A stretch of 64,000 nucleotides of DNA. Source: Arthrobacter globiformis. Lineage in GTDB: Bacteria; Actinomycetota; Actinomycetes; Actinomycetales; Micrococcaceae. Shown one piece after another: positions 35,560 through 44,471 of the stretch. The first letter of the stretch is position 1; every line of letters begins with the position of its first letter. The notes beneath the pieces were generated by a model. The model was not told the DNA's origin. It worked only from the letters and a program-made list of their open reading frames with translations, and searched no databases. The stretch covers positions 124,001 to 188,000 of the forward strand of contig NZ_QLNP01000067.1 of NCBI RefSeq assembly GCF_003261175.1, given 5' to 3'. Made by a program: the position numbers and the translations under genes.

Positions 35560-37329
35560 CTACGGGTGGCGTGCCAGATATGGGGTAGTTCCGACGCTTT
35601 CATGTGCCTCCCACGCCGAGCGGCGGACGAAGCCCCGGGCCTTACGCTTCGTTGTCATCCAACGAGTGATGCCTCCGGCGCTGTTGCAGGCGTACTCGTC
35701 CCAGTTCCAGTTGGCCACTCCGGGCACGTAGTCGAACTCGGCGAGCACGGGTTCGGGGCCAATGATCCACTGGTTAATGCTGAGTTCCTTGTCCTTGCCG
35801 TTGCCGCCAAGGGGTACGATCCACTCGTCGGAATTCACATGCTTCTTCAGGCGCCCGGTGAAGACCTTCATCGCTTCGACCGAACCTCTCGGGTTCACGC
35901 GCGCTTCGTGTGCACTGCAGAGCTGGTAGAGCATGTCGAAGGGGAGAAAATCCCGTTCGAAGTTGCTGCCGTGCTCTTCCCAGAATGCAAAAGATTTGTC
36001 CGAGTCAGCACGAAACTCTGCCTTTGCCTTCGCGACACTCTCGGGCTCGCTGAGCTTGTTGTATGCCGGCAGCTCCATGAGCGCCATGTATGCGAACCAC
36101 TCGCGCACTTCGGCGCGCTTGACGTAGTCGTTTTTGACGGCCGGGTTTTTCTTCGCGTCCGCGAACCGCTCGGGGAACTCAATAAACACCTGGCGGTCGT
36201 ACATGGCCTCCGTCTTGTCCTTGTGCTTCGGCCAATCGTTCAGACTTACCAGGGTGCTCATGATCAATTGCACAGAAATCGGATCCTTGTGTTTGCGATC
36301 GAGCAGTATGGGGTCTCTCGAGATCACCTGTTTGAGTACCGCAGCGTTTTCGATGAACTTGCCCACGTCATCTTCATCCACCAAGTTGAGCCGCTTGCTG
36401 ACCGCTGCACTGAGGGCGAACTGTTCGGCGAACCGACTCGGCGGGATACTGGTCACCAGGTGCACGCCGACGATCGCCCGGATCAGCTCAATGACCGTGC
36501 CCTTTCCGTTCAAGCCTTCTCCGATGAAGTAAACGAGCACACGCCAGTCAACTGCAGGGCGGAGGCACATCCCGATGACCTGTATGACCAAAATGCGTGT
36601 GTCCTTATCCGGGATGACCTCACAAAACCAGTGCCAGGCGTTCCAGACGGTGCCGTCTTCGTTCACGAACTGGGGGACGGGCGGCGCTGTAAGGGGCAGA
36701 CGTGTTGCAAACTTCGACAGCGTCACGTGCTCAGGACTGAAGGGGGTCCGCACGCCGCTGCGGTAGTTGTACGAGCAGTCATTCATCGGCAGCTCATCCG
36801 GGTCTACCAGTTCAGGTTCCTTTGGCACTCGGCGACACAATGCCAGTTCGACTTCCTTGTGCCAATTACGATCACCGGTCGGGCGCAGTTTGCCCGCCAG
36901 CTGGTCAAGGAGACCTAAATCGGAGCGTCGGTAAGCGCCAGCGTAATCACCTTCGTCCTGATAGAACGAGAGCAGGCCCAGACCATCATCCGATGCTGTA
37001 CCGCCAGGAACCACATTGCGGATCGAGAAAGCGGCTTCGAGCAAGATAGCGGCCTGTACTGGCTGCAGAGTCTGGAAGGACCGCAGCGCTTTCATCCCGG
37101 CCACCTTGCGGGCAGCATTTTGCCTATTCAGCAATTCCTCGGTTTTCTGGACGCATAGTGAGCCCAGTTTGTCTAACGCGATCTTGCCGACACTTTGGCA
37201 CGTCGAAATGGCACTTTCGACGAAAATCTCGTCAAATGTGAGTAGCAAGCTGTTAATATGGTGGTCAGCGCCGCCAAACGCTATTTGAGCCGCCTCGTCA
37301 CTGACGGGGCGGTTTTCCTTTGCCGTCAT
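35560..37329 (-). CDS. Phage/plasmid primase-helicase (SF3 helicase, D5/DUF5906 type)
   Basis: 589 residues. The superfamily-3 helicase core has a P-loop at about 273 (GEGLNGKGTVIELI), Walker B near 313 (LNLVDEDDV) and motif C-type sequence (LIMSTLVSLNDWPK), followed by FIEFPERF. This is the C-terminal architecture of P4-type and D5-like primases. The N-terminal ~200 residues show no clear primase active site. It probably loads at the upstream repeats to replicate a small element. It follows the helix-turn-helix gene by two bases in one operon. Confidence 0.85.
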   Translation of the reverse strand: MTAKENRPVSDEAAQIAFGGADHHINSLLLTFDEIFVESAISTCQSVGKIALDKLGSLCVQKTEELLNRQNAARKVAGMKALRSFQTLQPVQAAILLEAAFSIRNVVPGGTASDDGLGLLSFYQDEGDYAGAYRRSDLGLLDQLAGKLRPTGDRNWHKEVELALCRRVPKEPELVDPDELPMNDCSYNYRSGVRTPFSPEHVTLSKFATRLPLTAPPVPQFVNEDGTVWNAWHWFCEVIPDKDTRILVIQVIGMCLRPAVDWRVLVYFIGEGLNGKGTVIELIRAIVGVHLVTSIPPSRFAEQFALSAAVSKRLNLVDEDDVGKFIENAAVLKQVISRDPILLDRKHKDPISVQLIMSTLVSLNDWPKHKDKTEAMYDRQVFIEFPERFADAKKNPAVKNDYVKRAEVREWFAYMALMELPAYNKLSEPESVAKAKAEFRADSDKSFAFWEEHGSNFERDFLPFDMLYQLCSAHEARVNPRGSVEAMKVFTGRLKKHVNSDEWIVPLGGNGKDKELSINQWIIGPEPVLAEFDYVPGVANWNWDEYACNSAGGITRWMTTKRKARGFVRRSAWEAHESVGTTPYLARHP

Positions 37330-37331
37330 GT

Positions 37332-37625
37332 CTACGCACGACCGAGGGCTGAGGTGAATGTCGAGACAATGAGGTCCCGCTGCTCAGGCCTAAACGGCGG
37401 GGCAGCGGCGGCCATACGGCGCGCCCAGCTCTTCAGATCGCCGTCGGATGCTACGACGGGAACGGGTCTGACGGCGGCTTCAAGATCCGCCTGGGTGACA
37501 TAGATCTTGCGTCCATCTTTGACGGCGGGGAGACGACCGGTCCTAATGTAACGGCGGAGGGTGATGACGCTGCGGCCGCTGAATTCAGCGCCGGCGTCCA
37601 GATCGAGTCGGGTAGTGGCAGGCAT
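37332..37625 (-). CDS. Helix-turn-helix protein (MerR/excisionase type)
   Basis: 97 residues from ATG 37625 with AGGAG upstream. Residues 5-50 form an HTH_17/excisionase-like fold (GAEFSGRSVITLRRYIRTGR then LPAVKDGRKIYVTQADLEAA). Such proteins act as excisionases, repressors or replication specificity factors. It lies directly between the repeat array (37695-38009) and the helicase gene, so it is a good candidate for binding the repeats or controlling the helicase. Confidence 0.75.
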   Translation of the reverse strand: MPATTRLDLDAGAEFSGRSVITLRRYIRTGRLPAVKDGRKIYVTQADLEAAVRPVPVVASDGDLKSWARRMAAAAPPFRPEQRDLIVSTFTSALGRA

Positions 37626-37685
37626 ATCGATGCTCCTGGATGAAGATAGGGAGCACAACGCGAAGCTATCTGCACGGGATTCTCG

Positions 37686-38009
37686 GTGCACGCGCCTGCC
37701 GGCGTCTGCCCGGGCCACGGGGGCCTGCATGATCTTTCCGTCACGATACCTGCCAGCGATCGTAACGTGACGTCCACTCGAAAGGGAACGTCTGCACTGT
37801 TGTTAAAGTGCACGCACCTGCCGGCGCCTGCACGTGGCCACGAGGGCCTGGATGATCGTCCCGTCACGATGCCTGCCAGCGATTGTGACGTGATGCTCGT
37901 CTATGAAACGGCCATCTGCACTATGATCTTCAGCCAACGCGCCTGCCGGCGCGGTTAGCCTAGCCCTCAAGGGGCCTGCACTTTTTCTCAGCCACGCCGC
38001 CTGCCGACG
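37686..38009. repeat. Tandem ~122-bp repeats with six CCTGCCRRCG motifs (putative origin)
   Basis: Imperfect units begin near 37686, 37808 and 37933 (spacing about 122-125). Each contains two copies of CCTGCC(G/A)(G/A)CG: 37695, 37749, 37817, 37872, 37942 and 38000, alternating spacing 54-58 and 68-70. The second copy in each unit is followed by a related GTRACGTGA-like stretch. Arrays of spaced repeats next to a helicase/initiator gene are typical of iteron origins. Confidence 0.7.
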
Positions 38010-38121
38010 AGCGTGACCTGATGTTCAGTTGCGCATCTGGGAATTCCAGATATCCGCACCATATCACGCTGTCGATCATGGTTGATAAGTTCAGCGCCCA
38101 CAAGGCCCTAATTCGGAAGGT

Positions 38122-38763
38122 TCAGGGGCTGCATCCAATAGTGTTGGCACCGGGACCCGCACAAGCGCTGTCAGGGGAGTGGGGGCATGGCCCTGTCGCA
38201 CAATTCAGCCAAGGTGTGTGCGACGCAGTGTGCACTGGTAAATCAATGAATATCCTTTCGTGTCGCACTGTCGCACACCTCTTGAACTTTCTTTCTTCTG
38301 CGATGTGACGAATAAAGGTTCCCCAAGAAGTAAGTCTGATTTCAGTGCTACTGTGCGACACTTTGATTGAAAATGCTCCTATATCAGCGATTTTCCTGTC
38401 GCACTTGGTGTCGCACATACCGTTGCACACGACTTCGAGCCTTGGGTGTGCGACGAGCCGCCCCCGGACGAGTTGCCTCTCTCCGGCCGCGCGGCGGAAG
38501 TCTCCATCCCCAGCTCCGTCGGTTCTTGAAGAGAAGTCCACACCAAACCGCAGCTCACCTTCGGGTTTGTTTTGCTTCCAGCGCACTTCCGCCATGAAGT
38601 GGCGGCCTTTCCCCTCGCCGCGGATGGGCGTCCAGCTCTGGATCAGGGGAAGGGAAAGGCCGGTGGTCACGCCCGCCTCTGCAATCTGTTGGCGGTCCTT
38701 CAGCTCAACTGCGATCCGCCGCGTCACTACGAGCGCCAGAATCTTCAAATTCAAGTCTGACAA
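38122..38763 (-). CDS. Hypothetical protein
   Basis: A 213-codon frame. The first ~90 residues look coding (LNLKILALVVTRRIAVELKD, TGLSLPLIQSWTPIRGEGKG), but the C-terminal half crosses a cluster of GTGCGACA repeats and is cysteine/histidine-rich and less protein-like. The natural protein may be shorter, or the frame may run on into non-coding repeats. No family recognised. Confidence 0.4.
   Translation of the reverse strand: MSDLNLKILALVVTRRIAVELKDRQQIAEAGVTTGLSLPLIQSWTPIRGEGKGRHFMAEVRWKQNKPEGELRFGVDFSSRTDGAGDGDFRRAAGERQLVRGRLVAHPRLEVVCNGMCDTKCDRKIADIGAFSIKVSHSSTEIRLTSWGTFIRHIAEERKFKRCATVRHERIFIDLPVHTASHTPWLNCATGPCPHSPDSACAGPGANTIGCSP
38194..38455. repeat. Cluster of GTGCGACA/TGTCGCAC octamers
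   Basis: Eight copies in 260 bases: TGTCGCAC at 38194, 38261, 38269, 38397 and 38409; GTGCGACA at 38353; GTGCGACG at 38218 and 38448. Both orientations occur and two copies are directly adjacent. The arrangement looks like a protein-binding array (partition, regulatory or origin site) rather than chance. Confidence 0.55.
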
Positions 38764-39103
38764 AGGGCATTCTGCTCTTGTCGGCCTGGGCAGCGAATAC
38801 GGAACAGATCAGCCGGTCCCATCCGTTCTCTGGCTCGGACTGGGGCTGGTTACAGGTCTATGCCTGGGCACGATCCCATGGCGTGATTTGGGTACCGGTC
38901 CCTTATGGCAGATATGGCTGACCCTGGTCATTGCCATGGAATACCCGCAACAGCTTCAGCGCCACAGGCAGTCCAGGCCATAGCCATTCCAACGGCACAC
39001 AGTGAACCCTGTCAGGAACGCCGGAGAGAGCTTCGCTCTGAATGTGGCGCTCGACGGATGCAGCGATGCTGTTCTTCCTGTCCGTCACCCACATAATCGT
39101 TTC
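38764..39103. other. Interval without a supported gene
   Basis: About 340 bases. Short open frames are present on both strands, but none has a ribosome binding site or motif. It separates the divergent hypothetical gene and the HNH-like gene, so it should contain their promoters; no consensus element stood out. Confidence 0.35.
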
Positions 39104-40225
39104 ATGCCTAATTCGTGTGCCTTCTGCGGCTCAACGCAGCCACTGACCCGTGAGCACCTCTTCGGAAAGTGGGTCAGCAAGATCGGTCTTGACCTGAGCC
39201 CGGCGTCCCATCACTCGAGTGCCTTGAATGGGTTGCCGCGGGACCTGGGGGTGCAGCCACCCTACCGGCTGCAGGTAAAGAACTTCTGCGCCGCCTGCAA
39301 TAACGGGTGGATGAGCAAGATGGAGAAAGCTGCCCAGCGTGTACTTACTCCTTTGATCCTTGGCAACCCGGGAAAGATTGCCCTCGAGGACCAGGGCATC
39401 CTTGCCATGTGGGCGCAGAAGACCGCCCTGACGGCCATGCTCGTCTCCAGTGACGAGCAGCGCGAGGGGGGATACGGCCTGGCCCGCTCCGAGTACAAAG
39501 CTTTCTACCTACATCGGGAACGAATGCAACCGCTTGATTGCAGCCGGTTTTGGATTGGCGAGTACGCGGAGGACGACGGCTTCTCAGCCGTACGCGTGAC
39601 CCCCCTGGTCCTGCATTCACCCCGCAACCCGGAACCGGATGTGCCCTGCGGATATGCGCTCACGATCGTGCTGGGGCGGGTCGTCGTTCAGGGGATTCGG
39701 TTCACCTCGGCGGACGCTGAGGTAGACGTGAAATCGACGATGGATATGCCGCAGCTTTGGCCAGGCCAAGGAACGCTTCAATGGCCCGGCGGCACACCGT
39801 GCACACGTGAGTCCTTTCTAGGCTTCGCAGACGGAAAGAGGCTCAGGGGCGTGGACGGGCAAGTGGCGCTACAGCCCTGGCGGCAAGCGGCTCACATGCC
39901 TGAAAGCGTTCATGCGGGGGACCAGGTGGCGGTGCCGGCGATGTGCCGAAAGCATGTCGTTTCTTACCCGGCAACCTTGCTTATGGAGGCCATGAGAGGC
40001 CGGTTCTACGCGTTCCTACGAACCTGCGGGTGCCAGGTCACATATCTGCTGCACACTGACTCGGACCGTTCGCGTTTCAGGGCGCACGGTGATGACGCGG
40101 TCAGGATCTATAAACGTCTTCCCGGTGAAGAACAGCGGCTCGTGGATGGCACAGAGCCCTTCCTGTGCAAAAGGCTTCCCGCCGATGCTGACGCTGCGAT
40201 CATGAAGGCCGCGTCTCAACTGTAG
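39104..40225 (+). CDS. HNH-endonuclease-like protein
   Basis: 373 residues from ATG 39104. The N-terminus carries an HNH-type zinc motif: CAFCG, then TREHLFGKW, then CAACNNGWM, in which two CxxC pairs and the EH resemble the treble-clef HNH fold. The remainder (about 80-370) is unassigned, with a CRKHVV and a late Cys-rich segment (RTCGCQVTYLL). Proteins with this N-terminus are common in accessory and defence-rich regions. Nuclease activity is possible but unproven, and no clear ribosome binding site is present. Confidence 0.6.
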   Translation: MPNSCAFCGSTQPLTREHLFGKWVSKIGLDLSPASHHSSALNGLPRDLGVQPPYRLQVKNFCAACNNGWMSKMEKAAQRVLTPLILGNPGKIALEDQGILAMWAQKTALTAMLVSSDEQREGGYGLARSEYKAFYLHRERMQPLDCSRFWIGEYAEDDGFSAVRVTPLVLHSPRNPEPDVPCGYALTIVLGRVVVQGIRFTSADAEVDVKSTMDMPQLWPGQGTLQWPGGTPCTRESFLGFADGKRLRGVDGQVALQPWRQAAHMPESVHAGDQVAVPAMCRKHVVSYPATLLMEAMRGRFYAFLRTCGCQVTYLLHTDSDRSRFRAHGDDAVRIYKRLPGEEQRLVDGTEPFLCKRLPADADAAIMKAASQL

Positions 40226-40301
40226 CCAGATTCTACCTGGCCGGGTCCTGCACTTCGAAGAACTGCGAGCAGTTCCGTATCCTGCTGTGAAACAGAACCC
40301 G

Positions 40302-40766
40302 TCAGCAAGGCCTTTGCTGGCTTTCGCCTTCCAATACGGAAAGGAACTCGGGGTTGGTCATCGCGTCCAGCCCAAACTCCCGGGCCTTGTTCTGTACGGC
40401 CTCGTCGCCTGAAACGACGGTCCACGTCGGTCCGAACAAGGCTCCGTCATTGCTGCAGTGATGACCGTCCAAGGCAGTGGCAACAACCAGCGGGTCGGCA
40501 TTGCCTTGGTTGTGGTACAGATTCACCAGAGCTGTGTCGTTTACGGGGACCGTATCCATGACCGCCGTGAGCCACGCAAGCACCCCTGCCGTGACGGGGT
40601 ATTCGAGTTGTCTCAAGTCATCAATATCGGGGAAGCCATCAGCCTCATGGAGGACTTCATTGGGTATCCGGCAGTACTGCTTGAAGAAGTTGCTGGCCCT
40701 GTGTTCCCGTTTGATGAATACCAGCGCATTATTGTCAATGACGTAAATTCGCCCATATGCATTCAC
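40302..40766 (-). CDS. PIN-domain toxin-like protein
   Basis: 154 residues starting at a GTG (40766) that overlaps the upstream stop (GTGA). PIN features: an N-terminal acidic residue in YVIDNNALVF, an EVLHEADG segment, and the later acidic residues in GNADPLVVATAL and VVSGDEAVQNKAREFG. PIN proteins are metal-dependent ribonucleases and frequent toxins. The coupled upstream gene encodes an ImmA/IrrE (COG2856)-like protein, a pairing proposed for toxin-antitoxin systems. Confidence 0.72.
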   Translation of the reverse strand: MNAYGRIYVIDNNALVFIKREHRASNFFKQYCRIPNEVLHEADGFPDIDDLRQLEYPVTAGVLAWLTAVMDTVPVNDTALVNLYHNQGNADPLVVATALDGHHCSNDGALFGPTWTVVSGDEAVQNKAREFGLDAMTNPEFLSVLEGESQQRPC

Positions 40767-41938
40767 CCCACTGCCTCCCGGAAGTCGACGAGCTGCTGGG
40801 GTCGGATGTGGCGCAGACATACCACGCGGCAGAATTCGCCCGTAGATATGCCTCCGTTGTCGAGAACGCCGAGCATGCGCCGTGAAAACTCCCGCCCGTT
40901 GTACTTGCGCACCGCGTTTACTGCTTTGGGCTGTTGCATCGGCTTCTTCTCGCGCTGCGCATACTCGCTCCTAAGCTGGCTCAGGTGGGATACGGCCGCG
41001 TTCTGCCCGATCATGCCGAGCCTCATCGCCCGGACAGCCACGGCACTGGGCGTCACCTTGAACATATCGGCCGCAGACTTCAGGTCATCCAGTGACGTGA
41101 GCGACAGGCTGCCAAGCTCGCGCTTAGGCATCAACATGGAGCCAACAATGTCGTACTCCCGCTTCACGTCCGAGCCCGTGCTCGACCCGTCGTACGTTAC
41201 TGGCGCGAAAATCTTCCGCGCGACCAGGACGCTCATCAGCGCGAGAGTAAACACCATCCGCCCGACGGGCTCCTGATAGTCACCGTGGTCCCCGCCCGCG
41301 AGGAAGATATACGGTACCTTCGTGTCCTTAATCGCCAGGCCGCTGAACTTCACACCCGTGAGTCGCTGGGGCATGAAGTTGTTTACACTGCGGGAGACGA
41401 GGACCTGATTCTCTTCAAGTCGCGAGATCATCAGTTCGAGCGCGTCCTCTTTCCTGCGCACAGACGATATCGAACTGTGGGAGAGCTTGAGGGCATCCAT
41501 CAACTTGGCAGCGTCGTCTTCCGTTGAATGGCCCGGTTTTCCCAGCAGGCCAACGATGGGGTTCTTCTTTAACGTGCTGTCGTTTTTCTTGAGCAGCTCC
41601 TGTTTCCGCAGAAGATCCTTCACGATCAATTCGATATCCCGGAGGTGCACCTTGTCCCGGGAATTCAGGGAAAAGGTGTCCTTTGTTAGACCGCTCAGAA
41701 GTTTATCGGTCTTGGCCTTGATCTGCGCCTCCACATAAGGCAACGGCGCGAAAAAGAGCGAGTACGGCAGTTCTCCTTTTCTCGCGAGAAAAACGAGGTC
41801 GGTGAAACTGATGGAGCCGGATTCCATTGCGTGGTCGTATGCCTTATAGGTACTGGCCACTGAGTTGTCCAGAAGAGCAGTGAACACTGCCTCATCTATG
41901 GGAGTGCGCGTCCCGTTCAAGAGAACATCAATCCACAT
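40763..41938 (-). CDS. ImmA/IrrE (COG2856)-like protein, degenerate, PIN partner
   Basis: 391 residues. The C-terminal half has the segment SAADMFKVTPSAVAVRAMRLGMI found in ImmA/IrrE-like proteins, and the central VPYIFLAGGDHGDYQEP occupies the place of the protease core but lacks the HExxH zinc motif. It is therefore probably not a protease. It precedes the PIN gene with a four-base overlap and probably acts as the antitoxin or regulator. No separate Xre gene is evident upstream. Confidence 0.6.
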   Translation of the reverse strand: MWIDVLLNGTRTPIDEAVFTALLDNSVASTYKAYDHAMESGSISFTDLVFLARKGELPYSLFFAPLPYVEAQIKAKTDKLLSGLTKDTFSLNSRDKVHLRDIELIVKDLLRKQELLKKNDSTLKKNPIVGLLGKPGHSTEDDAAKLMDALKLSHSSISSVRRKEDALELMISRLEENQVLVSRSVNNFMPQRLTGVKFSGLAIKDTKVPYIFLAGGDHGDYQEPVGRMVFTLALMSVLVARKIFAPVTYDGSSTGSDVKREYDIVGSMLMPKRELGSLSLTSLDDLKSAADMFKVTPSAVAVRAMRLGMIGQNAAVSHLSQLRSEYAQREKKPMQQPKAVNAVRKYNGREFSRRMLGVLDNGGISTGEFCRVVCLRHIRPQQLVDFREAVG

Positions 41939-42491
41939 TCCCGCCGCCCCCTGCCACCGATCGTGTCAACCGCCTTGACCATGTATCTCTGAACAGTTGC
42001 TGGAACGCACGGTCTCCAAGCGGTAATCGAAGACAGGGCCCGTGCAATCGGCAGTAGTGGTGAATCCGCATTAGCAGGACCGCGTATTTGATGACAATAC
42101 AGAACCCGGCTTGAAGCCTGCGCCCGCATGCATCAGACCGGTTTTCAAAGTCACTGTACTTGCCTGTCCCAGACACATACATAGTCGGTCTGCCCCCCTC
42201 AGCCCCTTGAAGCGAAAATTTCGCTCCCTACTAAACGACGTACAGCTGATATTCAAACACCGGTACGAACTGCCGCTGGGGAGCGCCACGATGTATCGCA
42301 TAAGCAACCGGTGAGGAAAGTGCCTATTCATGAGCGTCTGTCACAGAACCACGATCTTGGAAATTATTCCAGGCGCGCAGCAGTGCTGACTGCATCCGCA
42401 TCTGGAGAGCTCCAGCCGCCTTGCGGGGTCACTTGCCGCGACTCTTGGTTATCGCGCCTGTTGCTGGGCGCGGGCTGCTGCACGGTCCCCG
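41939..42491. other. Interval without a supported gene
   Basis: About 550 bases. Frames such as 41928-42182 (minus) read as arginine/cysteine-rich and lack ribosome binding sites. It may contain remnants of deleted genes; nothing can be named. Confidence 0.35.
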
Positions 42492-42818
42492 ATGACCGGG
42501 CTCGTCGCAATACTAACGGTCACTACACGTCCCTCTCCGCAAAACTTATGGATCTCGGAGCCGCACCTCAACGACACGAGTCAGCAGACTTTCGCTCGCG
42601 GCGAGCAATGCCCTGAATGCGGGACAAAATGGGCAGGAGCCATCACCGTTCTGACCACAACCGTCCGCTGTAAGAGAGGATTTTTCGGACGCCCAAAACA
42701 GCATGAGACGAGTCCTGATTATTTCTTTCATCAGACGACCGGGGGCAAGCCCGCATCGACATCGTCAGAGTCGAGTCCGAGCCTTCCGGTAACCCTAGCC
42801 CGCCATATGAAAGCATGA
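42492..42818 (+). CDS. Possible small zinc-ribbon protein
   Basis: A 108-codon frame whose middle encodes QCPECGTKWAGAITV followed later by a single CKRG, a half zinc-ribbon-like pattern. The N-terminal part looks less protein-like and no strong ribosome binding site is seen. It could be a small regulatory protein or a fragment. Confidence 0.3.
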   Translation: MTGLVAILTVTTRPSPQNLWISEPHLNDTSQQTFARGEQCPECGTKWAGAITVLTTTVRCKRGFFGRPKQHETSPDYFFHQTTGGKPASTSSESSPSLPVTLARHMKA

Positions 42819-43336
42819 CACCACAGCATTGCGCCCAAAACCACGGACGCCCTTGAACAAGAATTTGAGGAGTTCGGTTGGGGCCGTAGAGCCTATGCGT
42901 CCGATGGGCGCAATTATGCCTATCGGACTCGGAGCAGCCGTCACCAACGCCGCTCCGAAGGACCTGTTAGTCAATAGCTGATCACCACCCACCCCCTTCG
43001 GCACATTTGTCGGGGGCCAACTGCAGTCTGGTCCTTGGCGAGCTGCTTATGGCGGCGCGTTCACTTGTGCTGGGCAGGATCTCAGCCTCAGCTACGCCCT
43101 TGCAGGCCTTGGCCTGTTCGTTCCCTTAGTGGGACCAGACGCAAGCATGCACAAGGCCTGGATGCTGATGAGTGCGGTGACCGTCGCCTCCTTTGCCCGG
43201 CGGGGCTTGAGCCTCCTCAGTCTCAACTTGACCGCCCTGCTGCTCGGGCCCGAACTGGGTGTGAGTTTCGGGTTCCTGCTCTCAGTCCGGGCGACACTGC
43301 GGTTCATTGTGCTGGGACGCAGCCGAAGAATCCACG
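42819..43336. other. Interval with a membrane-protein fragment
   Basis: Within this ~520-base interval a plus-strand frame around 43081-43320 encodes hydrophobic helices (ALAGLGLFVPLVGPD, LLSLNLTALLLGPEL) without a proper start, and it runs past the convergent DUF4192 stop. It looks like debris of a membrane-protein gene. No complete gene is supported. Confidence 0.3.
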
Positions 43337-44365
43337 TCAGGCACTCAAGCCTGGATTCCGGTACGCCGTGCCCTTGTCCATGTTCCAGCCGGCAACCACT
43401 CCGGACCCGATCATGATGTCGCTGACCTTGGCCAAGTGGTAAGCGGGGTCAGCCTCGAGGGCGAGCTGCAGGAACTGGTGCGCCTTGCTGCCCCTGCCTT
43501 CCCACCAATTGATGAAGCCCACTGCGGTGAGGATAGGAGCCGAGTGCTTGGTGCTGCTGTCCGTGTAGGCGTGGAGGAGCAGCTGCTGTGCCCATTCGAC
43601 TCGAGACCACTGCGGTTTGTCGTGGGTCTGGGCGAGGAGGATCCGGTCCATACGTTCGTCAATGCCTGGGATGTCAGCCATCAGCCTGTCCCGGATGACG
43701 GGGAATTGTAGATCCGCAATCAGGTTCACGATTTCTTCCCGATCCGGGTAGCTGTGGGCGTCGAGCATGTCCATCCAGCGTGCCCTGGCCTGCTCGAGTG
43801 CTTCCCCAACCTTGAGGCCTCCGAGCGCCTTTACACGATCGCGGACAGCATCCGTGGTTTCGGTTTCCTTGGTTGAAGCCGGCAGAGTGATCCGGTTTGT
43901 CGGTTCGATGGTGCTGCCCCGGTAGATGAATTCAGCGTTGATTTGGCTGGACTGTGTCGCAGTCAACGGGATTGACCGACCTTCCCCCGGGCTTCCATCG
44001 TATTGGGAGACCCTTTCGTTCCCGACCAGGAGCCCATCACGGATGGAGAGGCCCCGTTCGGCGAGAGCACCAGTCAACGCGGCGATGGTTGTCGCCTGGG
44101 GTTTGACCGGCCCGGCCTGCTCGTCTTGGGAGGTATACACGGCAAAGAGCACACTTTCGGCATTGGTGTCATGGGCCAGGTAACCCGCGACCGTCTGCGC
44201 GTAGCTGATTTCGGTGCCTGGCTTCGGCAGATCAACGCGTAGGGTCGCGCCAACGTGCTTGTCCGACAAAGTGATACAGACCAGGCTTTCGCGAGGCCAA
44301 AACCCCAAGGTGTGGCCAACGAAACTGAGAACGTCGGCTGGGGTGCGGATGGTGAGCTCTTCCAT
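43337..44365 (-). CDS. DUF4192 domain protein
   Basis: 342 residues with the family opening RTPADVLSFVGHTLGFWP then RESLV and the later RDGLLV and RWMDML segments, ending in a TPR-like tail (AHQFLQLALEADPAYHLAKV). DUF4192 proteins are widespread in Actinobacteria, often on mobile DNA; their role is unknown. A good GAAGGAG lies upstream. The IS21 element begins only 34 bases upstream of the start codon and probably separates the gene from its original promoter. Confidence 0.8.
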   Translation of the reverse strand: MEELTIRTPADVLSFVGHTLGFWPRESLVCITLSDKHVGATLRVDLPKPGTEISYAQTVAGYLAHDTNAESVLFAVYTSQDEQAGPVKPQATTIAALTGALAERGLSIRDGLLVGNERVSQYDGSPGEGRSIPLTATQSSQINAEFIYRGSTIEPTNRITLPASTKETETTDAVRDRVKALGGLKVGEALEQARARWMDMLDAHSYPDREEIVNLIADLQFPVIRDRLMADIPGIDERMDRILLAQTHDKPQWSRVEWAQQLLLHAYTDSSTKHSAPILTAVGFINWWEGRGSKAHQFLQLALEADPAYHLAKVSDIMIGSGVVAGWNMDKGTAYRNPGLSA

Positions 44366-44392
44366 GATCCTTCTCCTTCATCGGCCGGCGGA

Positions 44393-44398
44393 CTGCGG
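44393..44398 (+). repeat. Left target-site duplication CTGCGG
   Basis: CTGCGG directly precedes the IS end (TGTCGG). The same hexamer follows the right end at 46541-46546. A 6-bp duplication is within the usual IS21-family range. Confidence 0.75.
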
Positions 44399-44471
44399 TG
44401 TCGGTGACGGTCGAAAAGTGAGCCATTGTGACGGTTGAAAACTGAGCCACCCGTTCCAAACGATTGGGTGG

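Noticed and set aside
37686-38009. Possible CRISPR array
   Set aside because: Units are ~122 bases and imperfect, with no short identical repeats and unique ~35-base spacers; it fits an origin repeat array instead.
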